Below are positions 7,976 to 16,444 of a stretch of DNA of 34,217 nucleotides, one piece after another (the first letter of the stretch is position 1; every line of letters starts with the position of its first letter). Source of the DNA: Dehalococcoidia bacterium (GTDB lineage: Bacteria > Chloroflexota > Dehalococcoidia > GIF9 > JAUXIO01); the NCBI GenBank assembly GCA_030620975.1, contig JAUXIO010000009.1:1-34217 (forward strand), given 5' to 3'. The notes under the pieces were generated by a model. The model saw only the letters and a program-made list of their open reading frames with translations. It did no database searches and was not told where the DNA came from. A program made the position numbers and the translations under genes.

Positions 7976-8502
7976 CTGTCGCCATTTATACCGGGAGCTT
8001 TGACCCCATTACCTACGGCCATCTTGATATCATTAACCGAACTTCACGCCTTTTCGATGAACTAATCATTGGTATTTATGCTCGACCCGGAAAAAAGTTG
8101 CTCTTTTCTATCGAAGAGAGAGTGAACTTGGCAAAACAAGCTGTAGCTCATCTGCCTAATGTTCGCGTTGAATCGTATTTCTGTCTTACAGTTGATTTTG
8201 TCCACCAACTAAAGGGCCAGGTTATGGTTCGCGGACTCAGGATGAGCTCCGATTTCGACTGGGAATTTGAGATGGCAATGATGAATAACAAACTGGCACC
8301 TGACATTGAGCTAGTTTGCTTAATGGCAAGCCTCAAATACCAATTCCTCAGCTCTACTCTGCTTAAAGAAGTAGCTGAGTTGGGAGGAGACCTCACTGGA
8401 ATGGTTCCCAAGCACGTTGCCACTGCACTGAGAAAAAAATTCTCTTCCCAAGCTTCTGGAAAATATCAAGGAACTAATACCAAAGTAAAATTATCTGGTT
8501 AA
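7972..8502 (+). CDS. coaD: Phosphopantetheine adenylyltransferase
   Basis: CoaD transfers AMP from ATP to 4'-phosphopantetheine, the penultimate step of coenzyme A synthesis. The nucleotidyltransferase T/HXGH-type motif is in 'GSFDPITYGHLDII' at residues 8-21, and the second nucleotide-binding stretch is 'LSSTLLKEVAELGGD' near residue 125. At 176 aa it is about 15 residues longer than usual, the excess being a polar C-terminal tail. The TTG start has a strong AAGGAGGT 7 nt upstream, inside the end of rsmD. Confidence 0.94.
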   Translation: MTVAIYTGSFDPITYGHLDIINRTSRLFDELIIGIYARPGKKLLFSIEERVNLAKQAVAHLPNVRVESYFCLTVDFVHQLKGQVMVRGLRMSSDFDWEFEMAMMNNKLAPDIELVCLMASLKYQFLSSTLLKEVAELGGDLTGMVPKHVATALRKKFSSQASGKYQGTNTKVKLSG

Positions 8503-8527
8503 TAAATTAAAGGAGGTGCATCCCAAA

Positions 8528-8794
8528 ATGGCATACAAAATCACCGATGATTGCATCAGCTGTGGCGCCTGTGAGCCAGAATGCAAAAATGAGGCTATTA
8601 AGGAAGGGGAAACGATTTATATTATCGACCCTGACAAATGTACTGAATGCATCGGCTGGTTTGAATCGTCTAAATGCGTTGAAATATGTCCGGTAGATGC
8701 TTGTATTCTCGACCCTGACCACAAAGAAAGCCGCGAACAACTATTAGAAAAGTGGCGTAAATTGCATCCCGGGGAAACTCCGGCCACCAGTTAA
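8528..8794 (+). CDS. 2[4Fe-4S] ferredoxin, Alvin (YfhL) type
   Basis: An 88-aa low-potential electron carrier with two [4Fe-4S] sites. The first is 'CISCGACEPECKNEAI'; the second is 'CTEC' + 8 residues + 'CVEICPVDAC', the long-loop CX2CX8CX3C form of Allochromatium vinosum-type ferredoxins, with an extended C-terminal helix. The ORF track begins at GTG 8516, but this overlaps the perfect AGGAGGTG (8511-8518); the ATG at 8528 with 9-nt spacing is the real start. It could serve Ech, MetVF or other oxidoreductases. Its stop codon abuts the stop of convergent yggT with no gap. Confidence 0.92.
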   Translation: MAYKITDDCISCGACEPECKNEAIKEGETIYIIDPDKCTECIGWFESSKCVEICPVDACILDPDHKESREQLLEKWRKLHPGETPATS

Positions 8795-9037
8795 TCAGGG
8801 AATCAAGACACAGATTAACTGAAGAATTATAATGGCGATCAGTGGACTAAAGTCCAACATGCCCGCTCTGGGTACAAAGCGGCGTATCGGATCCAGAATT
8901 GGCTCAGTGATTCGATGCAATATAGCTACTACCGGATTGTAAGGGCTAATAGAAAACCAAGATAGTATAGCCCTCAATATTATAGCCAGAGTGAGTACTT
9001 CACAGGCAAGTCTAATAAAAAGAAACAAAATTGCCAT
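8795..9037 (-). CDS. YggT family membrane protein
   Basis: An 80-aa protein of the YggT/YlmG family with two hydrophobic segments (about residues 4-25 and 58-78) separated by the conserved loop 'NPVVAILHRITEPILDPIRRFVP', here preceded by 'LSWFSISPYNP'. Family members sit in the cytoplasmic membrane and are often found next to proC, as here; their function is not firmly established, with links to cell division and osmotic response. The ATG overlaps the proC stop by 1 nt (TAATG). Confidence 0.88.
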   Translation of the reverse strand: MAILFLFIRLACEVLTLAIILRAILSWFSISPYNPVVAILHRITEPILDPIRRFVPRAGMLDFSPLIAIIILQLICVLIP

Positions 9038-9837
9038 TATTTAGCTTTAAGCTCTTTAGCTTTATTATAGGCAGCGATAACAGCTTGAAGCAGCGAGGAA
9101 CGCAGCCCACCTTTCTCTAATTGCAATAACCCCTCCGCCGTAGTTCCCCCCGGAGAAGTAACCATATTCCTCAATTCAGCTGGGGGTTTACCAGTTATAG
9201 TAACAGCATGAGCTGAGCCCAATATTGTTTCCAATACCAGTTTTTCCGCCATACTTCGCGCCAAACCAATGTGCACGCCAGCATCAACAAGTGCTTCAAT
9301 AATAAGAAAGACATAAGCCGGGCCACTGCCGCTCAAGGCGGTAGCCATATCTATATACCGCTCATCACTAACATACATCTCCTTGCCCAAAGCTCCCAAA
9401 ATAGAACTGGCCACTTCTTTATGCTGCTCACCGACCTCAGGAGTAGCCGTCCACACGGTTATGCCTTCACCAATCTGCGCCGGCATATTAGGCATAGCCC
9501 GAACTACAAGAGAATGGTTCAACCCCTGACATAAGCTAGTTAAGCTAGCGCCAGCTACTATAGATAATACCAATTGCTGAGATAAGGAACTTCTTAAGTC
9601 CCTTAGCACCCCGTCCAAATCCTGGGGTTTTACAGCCAGAACGACCAATCCACTATTTCCCACTGCCTTTTGATTATTAGCCGAAGTATTAACCCCATAG
9701 CCTCGACTCAACGCCTCACGCCGTGCCTCGCTTACATCGCTAACGGTAATCTCCCGCGCTGCAGCCACCTCTTTGGTCAAAAGACATCTAACCATAGCTT
9801 CCCCCATAACTCCACCACCAATGAAAGTTACCCTCAT
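9037..9837 (-). CDS. proC: Pyrroline-5-carboxylate reductase
   Basis: ProC, 266 aa, reduces 1-pyrroline-5-carboxylate to proline with NAD(P)H. The Rossmann motif 'FIGGGVMGEAMVR' opens the protein, 'AVKPQDL' and 'RAMPNMPAQIGEG' follow, and the C-terminal dimerisation/active site signature 'LSGSGPAYVFLIIEAL' and 'TSPGGTTAEGL' are intact. It begins 15 nt after leuS and is coupled to yggT, so leuS-proC-yggT are probably one transcript. Confidence 0.95.
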   Translation of the reverse strand: MRVTFIGGGVMGEAMVRCLLTKEVAAAREITVSDVSEARREALSRGYGVNTSANNQKAVGNSGLVVLAVKPQDLDGVLRDLRSSLSQQLVLSIVAGASLTSLCQGLNHSLVVRAMPNMPAQIGEGITVWTATPEVGEQHKEVASSILGALGKEMYVSDERYIDMATALSGSGPAYVFLIIEALVDAGVHIGLARSMAEKLVLETILGSAHAVTITGKPPAELRNMVTSPGGTTAEGLLQLEKGGLRSSLLQAVIAAYNKAKELKAK

Positions 9838-9852
9838 CTCTTACTCCTTATC

Positions 9853-12297
9853 CTACTTTGCCACCACATTTACCAGTCTCCCCGGAACATAAATAACTTT
9901 GGTGACCTCTCTGTCCTTCAAATAAGCTTTTATTCGCTCGCGATTTAGCGCCAGCTCTTTTGACTCAGCCTCAGTAATAGAAGCTGGCACGGCAACCTTG
10001 TCCCGCAATTTACCATTCACCTGAATAACCAGCGTGAGCTCTTCTTCCTCAACTAATTCTTCGTTCCACTCAGGCCAAGATTGATTATGGACGCTATAAG
10101 CATGACCCGTCCTCACCCAAAGCTCCTCAGCCAAATGTGGTGCCGTTGGAGCCAGAAGCAGTAAGAGATCAGTAATAGCCTCTTGCCAAACCGAGTGAGA
10201 AACCGAACCAACTTCCTTGACTCTAGTCAGGTGATTAGTAAACTCCATAAGACGCGCCAGCATAGTGTTAAAGCGAAACCTTTCCAAGTCTTCGGTCACT
10301 TTTTTGATAGTCCTATGAGTAATATGAACCAGTTCCTTTTCCACTTCGGGATTAGCGCTACGAGCAGTGTAGCCAGTCTCCATTAAATTCCACACCCGGT
10401 TCAGCCAGCGACTTATGCCGGTGATGCCAGTATCACTCCACTCCCCACCTTGCTCCCAGGGTCCAATAAACATGAGATAAGCACGAACTGCATCAGCCCC
10501 CAGCTCAGCCACATATACATCAGGGTTAACCACATTGCCTTTGGATTTACTCATTTTCTCGCCGCGATAAATTATCGTCCCCTGATTAAAAAGGCGAGTA
10601 AACGGTTCATCAAAATTAACCAATCCCATATCCCTGATTGCCTTAATAAAAAAGCGCGCATAAAGAAGGTGCATGGTAGCGTGCTCGGCACCACCGGTGT
10701 ATAAATCAACAGGCAGCCAGTAACTTACCTTCTCGTCATCAAAGGGAGCGGTATCAATTTTCGGGCTCGCATAGCGCAGAAAATACCATGAGGAACACAT
10801 GAAGGTGTCCATAGTATCAGTTTCTCGCCGTGCTGGGCCTGCACACTGAGGACAAGCAGCATTAACAAATGGCTCACAGTACTTAAGCGGAGATTCACCG
10901 CTAGGTCTGAACTCAGCATCGGGGGGCAGCAAAACCGGCAAATCTGCCTCTGGCACGGGAACAATGCCACACTTGTCACAATAAACTATGGGGATAGGTG
11001 CTCCCCAATAACGCTGCCGGGAAATAAGCCAGTCACGGAGGCGATAGATGGTAGCCCACTTGCCCCACCCCCTTTTCTCCAGCAAATCGCAAATTGCTTC
11101 AGCTCCCTCATCGCTGGGAAGGCCACTAAATTTTCCCGAATTAACCATGGTGCCAGCTTCAACATAAGCCGACTCCAGCTCTTCTCCGCACCAACCCGGT
11201 GGAGCGATAACCACTCTGACAGGTAAGTTAAATTTCCTAGCAAAAGCAAGGTCGCGAGAATCATGGGCGGGGACCCCCATTACCGCTCCAGTGCCATAAG
11301 TTGGCAACACATAATCAGTAATCCAGATGGGCACCAATTTCCCATTTAACCTGTTTACAACATAACTCCCCAAGAAGACTCCCGTCTTCTCCTTCTCTTC
11401 GGCCGTCCGCTCAAAATCAGTCTGCCGCCGTGACCAAGCAACGTATTCTTCCACTTCAGCCCTATGCTCTGGGGTAGTCAACTGGGGAACCAGAGGATGT
11501 TCTGGAGCTAAAAGAAAGAAAGTTACCCCAAAAATGGTATCGGGGCGAGTGGTAAAAACTCTTATTTCCTTTTGTGCTACACGTTCATGCTCCAAACTGA
11601 AACTCACTTCTGCACCGCTACTCTTACCAATCCAGTTCTTTTGCATTATCTTTATTCGCTCGGGCCAATCTGCCTGACTGTGGTCGAGAAGCTCCTCAGC
11701 ATAGTTGGTAATTCTGAAAAACCACTGCTCCAAATCCTTTTTAGTTACCGCCGTACCACAGCGCTCACAAAAGCCTTCACCCACCACCTGCTCATTAGCT
11801 AATACTGTCAGGCAACCAGGACACCAATTAACCGGCGCTTTAGCCCGATAAGCCAAGCCAGCCCGGTAAAGCTTCAAGAAAAACCATTGCGTCCACTTAT
11901 AGTATTCGGGAAGACAACTAATCACCTCGCGATTCCAGTCATAGATGGCACCCATAGTCCCAAGTTGCCTGCGCATATTCTCTATGTTTTCCATCGTCCA
12001 CACGTAAGGGTGAATTCCGTGGCTGATAGCTGCGTTCTCTGCAGGTAACCCAAAGGCATCAAAACCGACAGGGTGGAGTACATTATAGCCCTGCATTCGC
12101 TTGAATCTGGCGTGGACATCTGAGGGCGCCATAGCATACCAATGTCCAATATGGAGATCCCCCGAAGTGTAAGGGAACATGGTCAAAGCATACCATTTAG
12201 GGCGACTCTCATCTTCTTCAACCTCATATAGTCGATCAGCGGCCCACCTTTCCTGCCACTTCTTTTCAATTTGTTGAGGGTTATATCTGGGAGACAT
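9853..12297 (-). CDS. leuS: Leucyl-tRNA synthetase
   Basis: A class I aminoacyl-tRNA synthetase, 814 aa, charging tRNA-Leu. 'HIGH' is at residues 49-52 and 'KMSKSKGN' near residue 580. The CP1 editing domain is present ('TTRPDTIFGVTFFLLAPEHP', and the 'GTGAVMGVPAHDSRD' hydrolytic site), as are zinc-type cysteine pairs ('CPGC', 'CERC', 'CDKC', 'CPQC') and the C-terminal 'VQVNGKLRDKV'-like stretch (here 'VIQVNGKLRDKVAVPA'). No Shine-Dalgarno sequence is visible before the ATG; a weak -10 (TAAACT) 8 nt upstream would make the mRNA almost leaderless. Confidence 0.97.
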   Translation of the reverse strand: MSPRYNPQQIEKKWQERWAADRLYEVEEDESRPKWYALTMFPYTSGDLHIGHWYAMAPSDVHARFKRMQGYNVLHPVGFDAFGLPAENAAISHGIHPYVWTMENIENMRRQLGTMGAIYDWNREVISCLPEYYKWTQWFFLKLYRAGLAYRAKAPVNWCPGCLTVLANEQVVGEGFCERCGTAVTKKDLEQWFFRITNYAEELLDHSQADWPERIKIMQKNWIGKSSGAEVSFSLEHERVAQKEIRVFTTRPDTIFGVTFFLLAPEHPLVPQLTTPEHRAEVEEYVAWSRRQTDFERTAEEKEKTGVFLGSYVVNRLNGKLVPIWITDYVLPTYGTGAVMGVPAHDSRDLAFARKFNLPVRVVIAPPGWCGEELESAYVEAGTMVNSGKFSGLPSDEGAEAICDLLEKRGWGKWATIYRLRDWLISRQRYWGAPIPIVYCDKCGIVPVPEADLPVLLPPDAEFRPSGESPLKYCEPFVNAACPQCAGPARRETDTMDTFMCSSWYFLRYASPKIDTAPFDDEKVSYWLPVDLYTGGAEHATMHLLYARFFIKAIRDMGLVNFDEPFTRLFNQGTIIYRGEKMSKSKGNVVNPDVYVAELGADAVRAYLMFIGPWEQGGEWSDTGITGISRWLNRVWNLMETGYTARSANPEVEKELVHITHRTIKKVTEDLERFRFNTMLARLMEFTNHLTRVKEVGSVSHSVWQEAITDLLLLLAPTAPHLAEELWVRTGHAYSVHNQSWPEWNEELVEEEELTLVIQVNGKLRDKVAVPASITEAESKELALNRERIKAYLKDREVTKVIYVPGRLVNVVAK

Positions 12298-12313
12298 GTT
12301 TACAAAGTTTAGC

Positions 12314-12332
12314 TTAATTTAAGTTAAATTAA
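12314..12332. repeat. AT-rich perfect inverted repeat between hydrolase and leuS
   Basis: TTAATTTAA-G-TTAAATTAA is a perfect 9-bp inverted repeat with a single central base. It overlaps the stop codon of the alpha/beta hydrolase and lies 17 bp before leuS. The arms are too close for a hairpin with a full stem, so a protein-binding site fits better than a terminator. There is no independent evidence for function. Confidence 0.3.
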
Positions 12333-13121
12333 AAGCTTCCCGTGAGCAGAAATGAATTCCTTAATTACGGCAAAATATTGCTCCGTGTGTGACAGCATTA
12401 TGTCATTATGGTCAGCTTCAGGAATAACAATTAGGCGCTTGTCCCTTGTAGCCGCACTGGAAAAAAGATCTCTAGCCTCAGTGAGTGGAACCAGACTATC
12501 ATACTCCCCGTGAATGATAAGTACTGGCAAATCAATGGTTCGCATCTTGACCAAATTGGGAAACTCAATGTCTTCTAAACCAATAGACCCAACGGGAAAG
12601 TCCAGATGCGAGAATAACCTGAGGATGCTGCCAAATCCGCTCTCAATAATTAAACCATTCATCTGCTCCTGATAGCGATGGGCGAGCTCAACTGCGGGAA
12701 TACTTCCCAAAGACCGCCCCATCACAAAAAGGGCACCAGTATAATGCTCTCTCTCCAAGATTTTCCTAAATGCCTCAAATATAACCGGGGCGTCAGCAAT
12801 GGTGTTAGCAAATGTTGGTATCCCCCCGCTTGAACCATAACCGCGATAATCGGCCACGAATAAACTAATGCCCAGTTCATTATAAGCCGGAGCTACGTAA
12901 TCATAATCACTAACAACCTCCCCATTACCATGAAAGAACACGATAATTGGTGAATCCTGATTGCAAATGTAAAAGCGACACGAAATTGATACCCCCTCCT
13001 CCACGGGAATGAAGTAATCAACCGCATTGGAAGGCCCTTCACTAAAATCGCTGCGGGGGTAAAAAACAAACTGAAGAATGTCTTGCCGGTCCAATGCAGA
13101 ATAATCAGCTTGGTAAGACAT
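12324..13121 (-). CDS. Alpha/beta hydrolase, serine hydrolase of BAAT/DLH-like type
   Basis: A 265-aa cytoplasmic alpha/beta hydrolase. The oxyanion region 'VFFHGNGE' (residues 61-68), the nucleophile elbow 'MGRSLGS' with Ser137, an acid in 'GEYDSL' and the late histidine in 'EADHND' make a complete catalytic triad. The lineup resembles uncharacterised hydrolases of the BEM46/FrsA-like group that act on small esters or peptides, but the substrate cannot be told. No signal peptide is seen. It lies 26 bp upstream of leuS and is divergent from the radical SAM gene. Confidence 0.85.
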   Translation of the reverse strand: MSYQADYSALDRQDILQFVFYPRSDFSEGPSNAVDYFIPVEEGVSISCRFYICNQDSPIIVFFHGNGEVVSDYDYVAPAYNELGISLFVADYRGYGSSGGIPTFANTIADAPVIFEAFRKILEREHYTGALFVMGRSLGSIPAVELAHRYQEQMNGLIIESGFGSILRLFSHLDFPVGSIGLEDIEFPNLVKMRTIDLPVLIIHGEYDSLVPLTEARDLFSSAATRDKRLIVIPEADHNDIMLSHTEQYFAVIKEFISAHGKLLI

Positions 13122-13201
13122 TATTTGAACCTTAATTTTAGCATTCGATTATGGAATAAGTCCACTGCAACCCCCTCACCACTCAACTGCTTGTTTTACC
13201 A

Positions 13202-13231
13202 TAGACAAAGCGGCACTCTTAGTTTTATAAT
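13202..13231 (+). promoter_or_regulatory. Promoter of the radical SAM gene
   Basis: TAGACA (13202-13207), an 18-nt spacer and TATAAT (13226-13231) point towards the radical SAM gene, in the 166-bp divergent region. Downstream, GTTAGT-CCATTG-ACTAAC (13266-13283) is a 6-bp inverted repeat that could bind a regulator. Confidence 0.5.
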
Positions 13232-13287
13232 GCATTGCAAGCACTGGATCTACCGAAGCGATTTGTTAGTCCATTGACTAACTGAAA

Positions 13288-14202
13288 TTGGTAGAGGTTT
13301 ATACTAACTCACTAAAATTAATGATTAGCGACGAGTACATAATTATCCGCCCACCCGGTGAAGCAAATAGCTTCCTGCTCCCCATAACATTTGGCTGCTC
13401 GCACAACAAATGTACCTTCTGCCCTTTCTATCGTGGCATAAAGTTTCGGGCAAGAAGCCTAGACGACATCAAAAGAGATATAGATGAAGTGGCCAAAAAC
13501 TATAACTGGAGTGCCAGAAGGGTTTTCTTAGAAAATGGCGATGCCCTAGTATGTTCTTACTCAAGACTAAAAGATATCTTGGAATACTTAAATGAGAGAT
13601 TTCCCTATCTGGAAAGAGTTGCGAGTTACGCTACCCCACAGAATGCTCTGCACAAAACCACTGAAGAACTAGCCTCACTGGGGCAGCTCGGCCTCAAACT
13701 CGTCTACTTTGGCGTTGAAAGCGGAGATGAGGAGATTCTACTGAAAGTTCAAAAGGGAGCAACCTACGCCCAGATAGTTGAAGCAGCGCAGAAAATAAAA
13801 AGGGCAAATATCACCCTTTCAGTAACCATAATTTTAGGACTTGGAGGTGTCAAAGGTAGTAAAAGGCATGCCCTAGAAACAGCCAGAATTCTAAATGAAA
13901 TAGACCCAGATTACGTTGGCGCTCTGACTTTAATGCTTGCGCCGGAAACCGAACTTTACGACGAGTGGAAAGAGGGTAAATTTTTAGCTATTTCGCCTTT
14001 CGAAACCCTTGAGGAGTTGAAGATAATCATAGCAAATTCAAAGTTCACAAATTGCTTCTTCACCGCAAACCACGCTTCAAACTACCTCCCACTGAAAATA
14101 AACTTGCCAGAGCAGAGGGAGGAGGCGATAAAACTTCTAAACAAGTTGCTTGCAGATAAGGACACTTCTACACTCAAGCCCGAGTTCCTTAGAGCGCTAT
14201 AA
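13288..14202 (+). CDS. Radical SAM protein of unknown substrate
   Basis: A 304-aa radical SAM enzyme with the Elp3/MiaB-like core. The [4Fe-4S]-SAM motif is 'CSHNKCTFCPFYRG' (CX4CX2C, near residue 33, a variant spacing shared by this uncharacterised family), preceded by 'YIIIRPPGEANSFLLPIT'. Later parts of the TIM barrel are seen in 'KLVYFGVESGDEEIL' and 'TIILGLGG'. No extra Fe-S or B12 domain is present. The start is uncertain: TTG 13288 lacks a good ribosome binding site, and an in-frame TAA lies 9 nt upstream; ATG 13321 is an alternative but would trim conserved residues. It stands alone between divergent and convergent neighbours. Confidence 0.85.
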   Translation: MVEVYTNSLKLMISDEYIIIRPPGEANSFLLPITFGCSHNKCTFCPFYRGIKFRARSLDDIKRDIDEVAKNYNWSARRVFLENGDALVCSYSRLKDILEYLNERFPYLERVASYATPQNALHKTTEELASLGQLGLKLVYFGVESGDEEILLKVQKGATYAQIVEAAQKIKRANITLSVTIILGLGGVKGSKRHALETARILNEIDPDYVGALTLMLAPETELYDEWKEGKFLAISPFETLEELKIIIANSKFTNCFFTANHASNYLPLKINLPEQREEAIKLLNKLLADKDTSTLKPEFLRAL

Positions 14203-14246
14203 GAAGCTACAGTAACAGCTAATATAAACTAAATGCCCTCAGTTCA

Positions 14247-14277
14247 GAAATGCATATGCCTCAATTTCAAGCATTTC
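14247..14277. terminator. Weak hairpin between convergent genes
   Basis: GAAATGC and GCATTTC form a perfect 7-bp stem around a 17-nt loop in the short gap between the radical SAM gene and the convergent MFS gene. There is no U-tract, so termination is only a possibility. Confidence 0.25.
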
Positions 14278-14289
14278 GTGTGATAAACA

Positions 14290-15432
14290 TCACTTGGTAA
14301 ACCAGACGAACAGCCCGATACCCAAGAGCCCAAGAGCAGCCGCGAAATAAAAAACAGAGGTGGTATCCAGCACACTCACTATTATGCCACCCAAAAGCGG
14401 CCCCGCTGCCATGCCCAAGCTCATCGCCATATTAAACACGCTCAATGTCGAGCCCATACCATACGTCCTACCTTCTTCTACAACTAGAACTGAAGCTGCC
14501 AGCATCGAGAGCGCACCTCCAATGCCACCAAATATGCTCAATGCCAACAATTGCCAGAAGCACTGCATCCATGGAACCAAAGCTAGAAACGCAATACCCA
14601 GTAAACTGCCAATTACAACTAATCCCCTCCTATCAAATCTATTGGCAATTCTGCCAAAAAACATCTGGGGAAGGGACATCGCCAGCATATTAGCTGCCAG
14701 CACAATTCCTATCTCCCCTAGGTTTAACTTCAGGGTAAAAGCAGCAAAGATGGGTAAAAAACAGCTAAAGCCGCCTCTGCCCAGTGCATAAGCCAGTCGG
14801 AAGCTAAATAACCCCCTTACCACTCCGCTCCGTGCTATCTCTCTAAAAGAAATCCTGGAGGATGCTTCCCTCTGAGTTTTATTGCTAATTTCTGGCAAAT
14901 AAGCAAGAGCCAGAAGAAAAGCCAAGAAGTTGAGGGCGCCCATAACATAGAAGGCCAGACTCATACTAAAATATTCAGTCAACATCCCTCCTAGAAGGGG
15001 ACCAAGAGCAAACCCGGTAAAAAATGCCGCGTTGAAATACCCCATAAAGATGCCTTCCTCACCTACGGGCGAGAGGTCTCCCACATAGGCTTGAGCAATG
15101 GGGATAATCATAGCGGCAGCCACCCCATGAACTAAACGAATTGCAGTCAGCTCAAAAACTGTGTTTGTCCATACGTAGCCTAACGAGATTACGGCATAGC
15201 TAAAAAGCCCAAAGCAGATGAAATTTTTCCTGCCCTTTAGGTCTGAAAGCCTGCCAAAAATGGGCATGAAAATGCCGCGGGAAATAGAAAATGCGGCAAA
15301 GATTATGCCCACCCAGACTGCAGTGGCTCCCAGATTCTCCGCATACAGAGGTAAAAGCGGAGCGATAATCCCCGCCCCAAGCATGGAGGAAAAAATTGAG
15401 ATGGCAAGAATTGCGAAGACCCTATTTGTCAT
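14290..15432 (-). CDS. MFS transporter, multidrug-efflux-like
   Basis: A major facilitator superfamily transporter of about 380 aa with twelve hydrophobic segments. The first helix 'VFAILAISIFSSMLGAGIIAPLLPLY' and the loop 2-3 motif 'GRLSDLKGRKNF' (MFS motif A) are clear, and a second motif-A-like loop 'GRIANRFDRRGLV' marks the second half. The general sequence style resembles drug or sugar efflux pumps; the substrate is unknown. The ORF track starts at TTG 15447, but the ATG at 15432 ('MTNRVFAIL') fits the family better; neither has a strong ribosome binding site. Confidence 0.88.
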   Translation of the reverse strand: MTNRVFAILAISIFSSMLGAGIIAPLLPLYAENLGATAVWVGIIFAAFSISRGIFMPIFGRLSDLKGRKNFICFGLFSYAVISLGYVWTNTVFELTAIRLVHGVAAAMIIPIAQAYVGDLSPVGEEGIFMGYFNAAFFTGFALGPLLGGMLTEYFSMSLAFYVMGALNFLAFLLALAYLPEISNKTQREASSRISFREIARSGVVRGLFSFRLAYALGRGGFSCFLPIFAAFTLKLNLGEIGIVLAANMLAMSLPQMFFGRIANRFDRRGLVVIGSLLGIAFLALVPWMQCFWQLLALSIFGGIGGALSMLAASVLVVEEGRTYGMGSTLSVFNMAMSLGMAAGPLLGGIIVSVLDTTSVFYFAAALGLLGIGLFVWFTK

Positions 15433-15538
15433 ATTGCAGCTAACCAAGCATAATAATTACTTACGCCAAAATAAGAATAAATGCCAGACAAAAAGCTCAT
15501 ATCAGCAAGTTGCCCAAATCTAGATATTTGACAGACAA

Positions 15539-15552
15539 AGATTATATAATCT
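15539..15552. promoter_or_regulatory. 14-bp palindrome AGATTATATAATCT in divergent promoter region
   Basis: A perfect palindrome lies between the MFS transporter and the small PepSY-like gene. It begins 5 bp after a TTGACA (15528-15533) and contains a TATAAT, but the two boxes are only 11 bp apart, too close for a normal promoter. It may be a regulator site overlapping the start region of the small gene. Confidence 0.3.
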
Positions 15553-15597
15553 AAATGGAAGCAAATATGAATTGGATTATTGATATTAAGGTCTCAA

Positions 15598-15876
15598 ATG
15601 GCCAAAGATGAGGAACTGTTACCCCAAAATAAGGCCCAACAGATTGCAGAAAAGTTTCTGTTAGCCAGGTGCAAAGGACCAAAAATCACCTTTGCCGAGA
15701 CCAAATTGGTCATCAAGAAGGAAACTGGCCCCATATATGAGATAAATGGCATGCTCACTATGCCCCTGGACAGCTTCCTCCATCGCTTCACATATGGTTC
15801 TCCATCACACCGCTTTTCCTTCAAAGTGGAGGTTGATGCCAAACAGGGTACAATCCTGCACTATGAGCTCAACTAG
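15598..15876 (+). CDS. Small PepSY-like protein of unknown function
   Basis: A 92-aa hypothetical protein. No signal peptide or membrane helix is visible. The C-terminal half, ending 'FKVEVDAKQGTILHYELN', has the beta-strand/turn pattern of PepSY-like domains ('...VEVDA.TG.IL'), preceded by a helix 'NKAQQIAEKFLLA' at the right place, but the match is by eye. The track start is TTG 15580; ATG 15598 with TTAAGG 6 nt upstream is preferred. It converges on the nitroreductase gene with a 4-nt overlap of the ends. Confidence 0.65.
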   Translation: MAKDEELLPQNKAQQIAEKFLLARCKGPKITFAETKLVIKKETGPIYEINGMLTMPLDSFLHRFTYGSPSHRFSFKVEVDAKQGTILHYELN

Positions 15877-16424
15877 CCAACCCCACCATATTTCTCATAA
15901 AATACTAACTGTGCTAATTCTTTCCTTTTCGGCACTTTTGCCTCCCCCTCGGGATAACCTAACGGCGTCATTTCAACCACCACAATATTCTGTGGCAATT
16001 CCAAGATCTGGGCTGCCTTCTTAGCATCAAGGGCGCCAACATGGACGCCACCCAAACCAAGAGAATGAGCTGCCAGCATCAGGTTTTGCATCGCCAAGGC
16101 GACATCGAACATATACCAATCACCTTTATCCGTCACCGCTTCACCTCCGCGAAAGCCTGATTTCCCCAGCTCAGCACAGGCCACAATAACCACGGGCGCG
16201 CTCTTAATGGCTTCAATTGCCGGATTCCAGGGGGTAAGAGCGCCGGCCAAGCTCACTTTCCTTTGCGCATCCCGCACCACTATAAACCTCCAGCATTGAG
16301 TATTAGCCCAAGAGGGAGCCCAGCGAGCCGCTTCCAGAACTGTATTAAGCTCTTCCTTCCCCACCGATTCAGGCTTGTAGCGACGAATACTGCGCCTAGT
16401 TTCTATTGCTTCAATCACTTCCAC
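15873..16424 (-). CDS. Nitroreductase family protein
   Basis: A 183-aa FMN-dependent nitroreductase-fold oxidoreductase. 'AIETRRSIRRYKPESV' at the N-terminus and 'AARWAPSWANTQCWRFIVVRD' are the FMN-binding signatures, and 'NLMLAAHSLGLGGVHVGAL' plus 'PLGYPEGE' complete the fold. Such enzymes reduce nitro compounds, flavins or quinones with NAD(P)H; the natural substrate is unknown. The ORF-track start at 16490 runs into pcm; GTG 16424 has AGGAGG 7 nt upstream and gives the usual family N-terminus 'VEVIEAIETRRS'. Confidence 0.9.
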   Translation of the reverse strand: MEVIEAIETRRSIRRYKPESVGKEELNTVLEAARWAPSWANTQCWRFIVVRDAQRKVSLAGALTPWNPAIEAIKSAPVVIVACAELGKSGFRGGEAVTDKGDWYMFDVALAMQNLMLAAHSLGLGGVHVGALDAKKAAQILELPQNIVVVEMTPLGYPEGEAKVPKRKELAQLVFYEKYGGVG

Positions 16425-16444
16425 GATCTCACCTCCTATTCTTC

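Noticed and set aside
15528-15550. TTGACA and TATAAT as a promoter for the small PepSY-like gene
   Set aside because: The boxes are separated by only 11 nt, too short for a sigma70 promoter; the palindrome is reported instead.
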